From Geminicoccaceae bacterium (GTDB lineage: Bacteria > Pseudomonadota > Alphaproteobacteria > Geminicoccales > Geminicoccaceae): DNA of 8,074 nt. The position numbers were made by a program, and so were the translations under genes. The notes under the pieces were generated by a model. It was not told the origin of the DNA, made no database searches, and was given only the letters and a program-made list of their open reading frames with translations. Positions 4,978 to 8,074 of this stretch are shown piece after piece. Position 1 is the first letter of the stretch, and every line of letters begins with the position of its first letter. The DNA is taken from the NCBI GenBank assembly GCA_020446285.1, contig JAGREZ010000388.1:1-8074 (forward strand). Direction: 5' to 3'.

Positions 4978-6099
4978 ATGAGTGCTGACTTCGCCGGGCT
5001 TCTGGTGATCTCGATCGAACAGGCGGTCGCAGCGCCCTATGCCGCCTGCAAGCTTGCCGATGGCGGCGCCCGGGTCATCAAGGTCGAGCGTCCCGAAGGT
5101 GACTTCGCCCGTCGCTATGACAGCCTCGCCGCCGGCAACAGCGCCTATTTCGTCTGGCTCAATCGCGGCAAGCAATCGATCTGCCTCGATCTCAAGAGCC
5201 GCGATGACAAGGCACTTCTCGAGCGGATGATCGAAAAGGCCGACGTGTTCATCCAGAATCTCGCCCCCGGGGCGATGGAACGGCTGGGTTTCGGTGCACA
5301 GATCCTTCGCGCGCGCCATCCACGCCTGATCGTCTGCGAGATCTCCGGCTATGGCAGCGAGGGCCCTGCAAGGGACCTCAAGGCCTATGATCTTCTGGTT
5401 CAGGCGGAAAGCGGGCTCGCCCAGATCAACGGCACGGCCGAGGGGCCGGCAAGGGTCGGTGTTTCGGTATGCGACATCGCCGCCGGCATGACCGCCTTTC
5501 AGGCCATTCTCCAGGCCCTGTTTGCACGCGAGCGGACCGGCAGGGGGCGAACCATCGAGGTGTCGCTGTTTCACGCCATGGCCGACTGGATGAACGTTCC
5601 CTATCTGCAACACCGTTATGGCGGTCACACTCCGCCACGCGCCGGCCTCAATCATCCCACCATCGCTCCCTATGGCGCCTATCCCTGTGGCGACGGTCGG
5701 GAGGTGCTCATTTCAATTCAGAATGAACGCGAATGGCAGCGGCTCTGCACCGAAGTCCTGGGCGATGCGTCACTTGCCGGGGATCCGCGTTTCAATGGCA
5801 ACAGCCAGCGGGTCGCCAACCGCAAGGATCTGGACCGGACGATCGTCGGGGCATTCGCCCGACACGACCGGGACACGCTTGTAAGAATGCTCAAGGACGC
5901 AGCCATCGCCTTCGGCCGTTTGAGTTCTCTCGACGATCTCGAACACCATCCGCAGGCCCGCTTCATCGCCGTGCGTGCGGAAGGAAAGGAGCTGGAACTG
6001 CTTTCGCCCGGAGCCATCATACGCGGGGAGACGGAGACGTTCGGTCCCGTTCCGGCGCTCGGCGAACATGGCGACACCCTGCGCAGCGAATTCTCCTGA
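4978..6099 (+). CDS. CaiB/BaiF family (class III) CoA transferase
   Basis: A 373-residue family III CoA transferase. The N-terminus (GLLVISIEQAVAAPYAACKLADGGARVIKVERPEGDFAR, 7-45) is the classic CaiB/Frc opening. Family landmarks continue with FVWLNRGKQSICLDLK, ADVFIQNLAPGAMERLGF and SGYGSEGPARDLKAYDLLVQAESGL. VGVSVCDIAAG holds Asp166, the counterpart of the aspartate that forms the acyl anhydride and CoA thioester intermediates (Asp169 of formyl-CoA transferase). The ATG at 4978 has GGAGGGAG 4 bases upstream. Such enzymes move CoA between carboxylic acids. The sequence style is close to transferases often annotated for mesaconate/itaconate-type acids, while the neighbours (carnitine dehydrogenase, BKACE) suggest a gamma-butyrobetaine, crotonobetaine or carnitine acceptor. 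The substrate cannot be fixed from sequence alone. It is probably first gene of the right-hand operon. Confidence 0.9.
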   Translation: MSADFAGLLVISIEQAVAAPYAACKLADGGARVIKVERPEGDFARRYDSLAAGNSAYFVWLNRGKQSICLDLKSRDDKALLERMIEKADVFIQNLAPGAMERLGFGAQILRARHPRLIVCEISGYGSEGPARDLKAYDLLVQAESGLAQINGTAEGPARVGVSVCDIAAGMTAFQAILQALFARERTGRGRTIEVSLFHAMADWMNVPYLQHRYGGHTPPRAGLNHPTIAPYGAYPCGDGREVLISIQNEREWQRLCTEVLGDASLAGDPRFNGNSQRVANRKDLDRTIVGAFARHDRDTLVRMLKDAAIAFGRLSSLDDLEHHPQARFIAVRAEGKELELLSPGAIIRGETETFGPVPALGEHGDTLRSEFS

Positions 6100-6139
6100 T
6101 CCGGATCCCCGATATCCGACAGCAATGTCGCATGGCGAA

Positions 6140-6163
6140 CTCGCCAAGGTACGGCCTTGCGAG
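6140..6163 (+). other. Intergenic hairpin upstream of the BKACE gene
   Basis: CTCG-C-CAAGG (6140-6149) pairs with CCTTGCGAG (6155-6163) to give a 9-bp stem with one bulged C and a 5-base loop. It sits in the 94-bp gap between the CoA transferase stop and the BKACE start, ending 30 bp before the ATG. No T-run follows. It may be an mRNA-processing or stability element, a weak attenuator, or chance. Confidence 0.35.
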
Positions 6164-6193
6164 CTAACGTCTGCAGCGCAAGGGAGATGGCGC

Positions 6194-7087
6194 ATGAACT
6201 TCGAGGTCTTCATCACAACCGCGCTTACGGGTTCGGGCGATACGACGGCCAAAAGCGACAAGGTTCCGGTCACGCCTGAAGAGATTGCCCGCGATGCGAT
6301 CGAGGTGGCGAAGGCCGGTGCTGCCGTCGCCCATTGCCATGTACGCGAACCCGACACCGGCAGCCCGTCCCGGCGGCTTGAACTCTATCGCGAAGTGGTG
6401 GACCGGGTGCGCTCAGCCGATGTTGATGTCGTGCTCAACCTTACCGCCGGCATGGGCGGCGATCTGATGCTGGGTGGCATCGATCATCCCCTGCCACTCG
6501 ATGAGGCGGGCACCGACATGGCCGGCGAGGCCGAACGACTGGCGCATGTGAGCGAACTTCTGCCCGAAATCTGCACGCTCGATTGCGGAACCATGAATTT
6601 CGCCGAAGGCGACTATGTGATGACGAACACGCCCTCGATGCTGCGGGCGATGGCCAGACGCATCCAGGCTCTGGGCGTACGACCCGAAATCGAGGTGTTC
6701 GATACCGGTCATCTGGTCATGGCAAGGAAGCTCCTCGCCGAAGGGTTGATCGACGATCCGCTGCTCATACAGTTCTGTACCGGCATTCCCTATGGCGCAC
6801 CGGACGATCCGCTGACACTTCTCTCCATGGTGGGCCAGTTGCCGCCAGGTGCTGTTTTCTCCGCCTTTTCGATCGGCCGCATGCAGCTCCCCTTCGTCGC
6901 CATGGCAGCGCTCGCCGGCGGCAATGTACGGGTGGGACTCGAGGACAATATCTATCTTGAACGAGGCGTCCTTGCCACCAACGCGCAACTCACCGAACGT
7001 GCAGTGACGATCCTCACCACCATGGGTGCGCGAATTCTGACACCGGCGGAGGTGCGCAGGAAACTGAGCCTGAGGAAGCGGCCATGA
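6194..7087 (+). CDS. Beta-keto acid cleavage enzyme (BKACE, DUF849), probable 3-dehydrocarnitine cleavage enzyme
   Basis: A 297-residue TIM-barrel enzyme of the BKACE family, named after 3-keto-5-aminohexanoate cleavage enzyme. These enzymes condense a beta-keto acid with acetyl-CoA and release acetoacetate plus a new CoA ester. The metal ligands are visible as AHCHVRE (His47, His49) and GLEDN (Glu250). Other landmarks are NLTAGMGGD (82-90), EICTLDCGTMNF (125-136), EIEVFDTGH (165-173), GIPYGAP and GNVRVGLEDNIYLERGVLATN. Overall wording is very close to the carnitine-type subgroup (as in Pseudomonas cdh loci), which converts 3-dehydrocarnitine and acetyl-CoA to betainyl-CoA and acetoacetate. 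The ATG at 6194 follows AGGGAG at good spacing. The stop overlaps the carnitine dehydrogenase start (ATGA), strongly supporting this substrate. The function is inferred from family and context. Confidence 0.88.
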   Translation: MNFEVFITTALTGSGDTTAKSDKVPVTPEEIARDAIEVAKAGAAVAHCHVREPDTGSPSRRLELYREVVDRVRSADVDVVLNLTAGMGGDLMLGGIDHPLPLDEAGTDMAGEAERLAHVSELLPEICTLDCGTMNFAEGDYVMTNTPSMLRAMARRIQALGVRPEIEVFDTGHLVMARKLLAEGLIDDPLLIQFCTGIPYGAPDDPLTLLSMVGQLPPGAVFSAFSIGRMQLPFVAMAALAGGNVRVGLEDNIYLERGVLATNAQLTERAVTILTTMGARILTPAEVRRKLSLRKRP

Positions 7088-8061
7088 ACACCGCGACCGG
7101 CGGTCATGTCGGCCTGATCGGCGGCGGAGTCATCGGCGGCGGCTGGGCCGCCCGCTTCTCGTTGCACGGCCTCGATGTCAGGCTGTTCGACCCCGCCGAC
7201 AATGCCGACGCCTTGCTCGCAAAGCAGATGGACAACGCCCGACGTGCCTATGAACGCCTGGGTTGGCTCGATCGCGAGCCAGGCACGGTGGAAATCGTCA
7301 GGCGCCCGGAAGATGCGGCGAAGCACGCCATCTTCATTCAGGAATCGATCCCCGAACGACTGGAGCTCAAGCGGCGCGTGCTGGCTGAAATATCAAGGCT
7401 GGCACCTGCGGAATGCGTCATCGCATCCTCCACCTCCGGACTGAAACCGAGCGACCTGCAAAGGGACATGCAGCATCCCGAGAGACTGGTCATCGGCCAC
7501 CCCTTCGTTCCGCCCTATCTGATGCCGCTTGTCGAGGTCTGTGGCGGCCAGGCGACCGACGACGACGCAAAGGAACGGGCGATGACCTTCTACCGTTCCG
7601 TCGCCATGCGACCATTGCATGTGCGCAAGGAAATCGACGGTTTCATCGCCGACCGCATGATGGAAGCAATGTGGCGCGAGGCGCTCTGGCTGGTCCATGA
7701 TGATATCGCCACCGCCGAGGAGATCGATGACGCCATCCGTTTCGGTCCCGGCCTGCGCTGGGCGTTCTTCGGCCCCTTCCTGACCTATCGGGTCGGCGGA
7801 GGCGATGCCGGGATGCGTCATTTCATGGAACAGTTCGGCCCCAGCCTCAAATGGCCCTGGACGAAGCTCATGGATACACCTGAACTCGACGATGCGCTGC
7901 TGGACAAGATCTGTGACCAGTCCGATGCCCAGGCGGGCAGCCTGCCGGTCAGCCATTTCGAGCAGATGCGTGACGACTGCCTGATCGAGATCATGAAGGG
8001 TCTCGCAGCGCATGATTTCGGTGCCGGCGAGGTACTCAACCGGAGAGCAGGCGAACCATGA
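7084..8061 (+). CDS. lcdH: L-carnitine dehydrogenase (3-hydroxyacyl-CoA dehydrogenase-like, NAD-dependent)
   Basis: A 325-residue enzyme that would oxidise the 3-hydroxyl of L-carnitine to 3-dehydrocarnitine with NAD+. The Rossmann motif GLIGGGVIGGGW (10-21) is followed by Asp36 (RLFDPA), the acidic residue that selects NAD over NADP. Catalytic-domain landmarks of the 3-hydroxyacyl-CoA dehydrogenase superfamily are SSTSG (Ser117 region), GHPFVPPYLMPLVEVCGG (His139, Glu151) and GFIADRMMEAMWREALWLV (186-204), where Asp190 replaces the usual Asn, as I recall for carnitine dehydrogenases. GLRWAFFGPFLTYR and AGMRHFMEQFGPSLKWPWTKL (223-262) are characteristic of carnitine dehydrogenases rather than fatty-acid enzymes. 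It lacks the C-terminal thioesterase domain fused to some rhizobial forms. It overlaps both neighbours by ATGA, so it lies in a tightly coupled operon. Confidence 0.9.
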   Translation: MNTATGGHVGLIGGGVIGGGWAARFSLHGLDVRLFDPADNADALLAKQMDNARRAYERLGWLDREPGTVEIVRRPEDAAKHAIFIQESIPERLELKRRVLAEISRLAPAECVIASSTSGLKPSDLQRDMQHPERLVIGHPFVPPYLMPLVEVCGGQATDDDAKERAMTFYRSVAMRPLHVRKEIDGFIADRMMEAMWREALWLVHDDIATAEEIDDAIRFGPGLRWAFFGPFLTYRVGGGDAGMRHFMEQFGPSLKWPWTKLMDTPELDDALLDKICDQSDAQAGSLPVSHFEQMRDDCLIEIMKGLAAHDFGAGEVLNRRAGEP

Positions 8062-8074
8062 ATTTCGCGCTTTC
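8058..8074 (+). CDS. Start of a further operon gene, possibly acyl-CoA dehydrogenase (3'-truncated)
   Basis: An ATG at 8058 overlaps the carnitine dehydrogenase stop (ATGA), and the frame continues to the window edge as MNFAL plus a serine (TC followed by any base encodes Ser). GGAGAG at 8042-8047 would serve as ribosome binding site. The opening MNFALS is frequent in acyl-CoA dehydrogenases, and such an enzyme would fit a route from gamma-butyrobetainyl-CoA. Six residues cannot establish a family, however; a betainyl-CoA thioesterase would be the other pathway candidate. Confidence 0.5.

Noticed and set aside
4192..5655. Long 487-codon minus-strand open frame covering the start of the quinone reductase and much of the CoA transferase
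   Set aside because: It is a shadow frame of two well-recognised genes on other frames, with no family resemblance and no good ribosome binding site; GC-rich codon bias produces such frames.
6098..6107. Perfect 10-bp palindrome GATCCGGATC at the end of the CoA transferase gene
   Set aside because: It overlaps the stop codon, is short, and has no T-run or symmetric partner; it is expected by chance in GC-rich DNA.

Overview
The window is about 8 kb of GC-rich, gene-dense bacterial chromosome. Gene content (a DUF4444-type biotin/lipoate-ligase-like protein followed by a DUF6505 protein, a Nu-class GST, and an L-carnitine dehydrogenase next to a DUF849 cleavage enzyme) together with codon use suggests an alphaproteobacterium, in the Rhodobacterales/Rhizobiales/Rhodospirillales range. 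Genus cannot be fixed from this sequence. There is no RNA gene, insertion sequence, CRISPR array, prophage or attachment site that I can support.

Layout. (A) 1-1106, plus strand: the end of a biotin/lipoate ligase-like gene, translationally coupled (TGATG) to a DUF6505 gene. (B) 1110-2230, minus strand: a two-gene unit in which a Nu-class glutathione transferase is followed, with an ATGA overlap, by a YbaK-type aminoacyl-tRNA deacylase. It converges on unit A with only 3 bp between the stops. (C) 2231-2485: a 255-bp divergent promoter region with two near-perfect palindromes and a plausible sigma-70 promoter. (D) 2486-3664, plus: a fold-type III PLP amino-acid decarboxylase, closed by a good intrinsic terminator at 3688-3718. 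(E) 3756-4754, minus: a zinc-free quinone oxidoreductase (PIG3 type). (F) 4755-4977: a second divergent region, containing a possible 14-codon leader ORF with a very strong ribosome binding site and a GC-rich hairpin. (G) 4978 to the right edge, plus: a CaiB/BaiF-type CoA transferase, a 94-bp spacer with a 9-bp hairpin, a beta-keto acid cleavage enzyme (BKACE, DUF849), an L-carnitine dehydrogenase (ATGA overlap), and the first codons of another gene (ATGA overlap) that begins MNFALS, like many acyl-CoA dehydrogenases.

The most coherent biology is in G. The dehydrogenase would oxidise L-carnitine to 3-dehydrocarnitine. The BKACE would split this with acetyl-CoA into betainyl-CoA and acetoacetate, on the way to glycine betaine. 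The CoA transferase and the probable acyl-CoA dehydrogenase could feed gamma-butyrobetaine or crotonobetaine into the route through CoA thioesters, but that part is inference. Most of the window is ordinary metabolic gene content. The points most worth a second look are the leader ORF/hairpin in front of the CoA transferase, the unusual substrate pocket of the decarboxylase, and the combination of CaiB-like transferase with carnitine dehydrogenase and BKACE.
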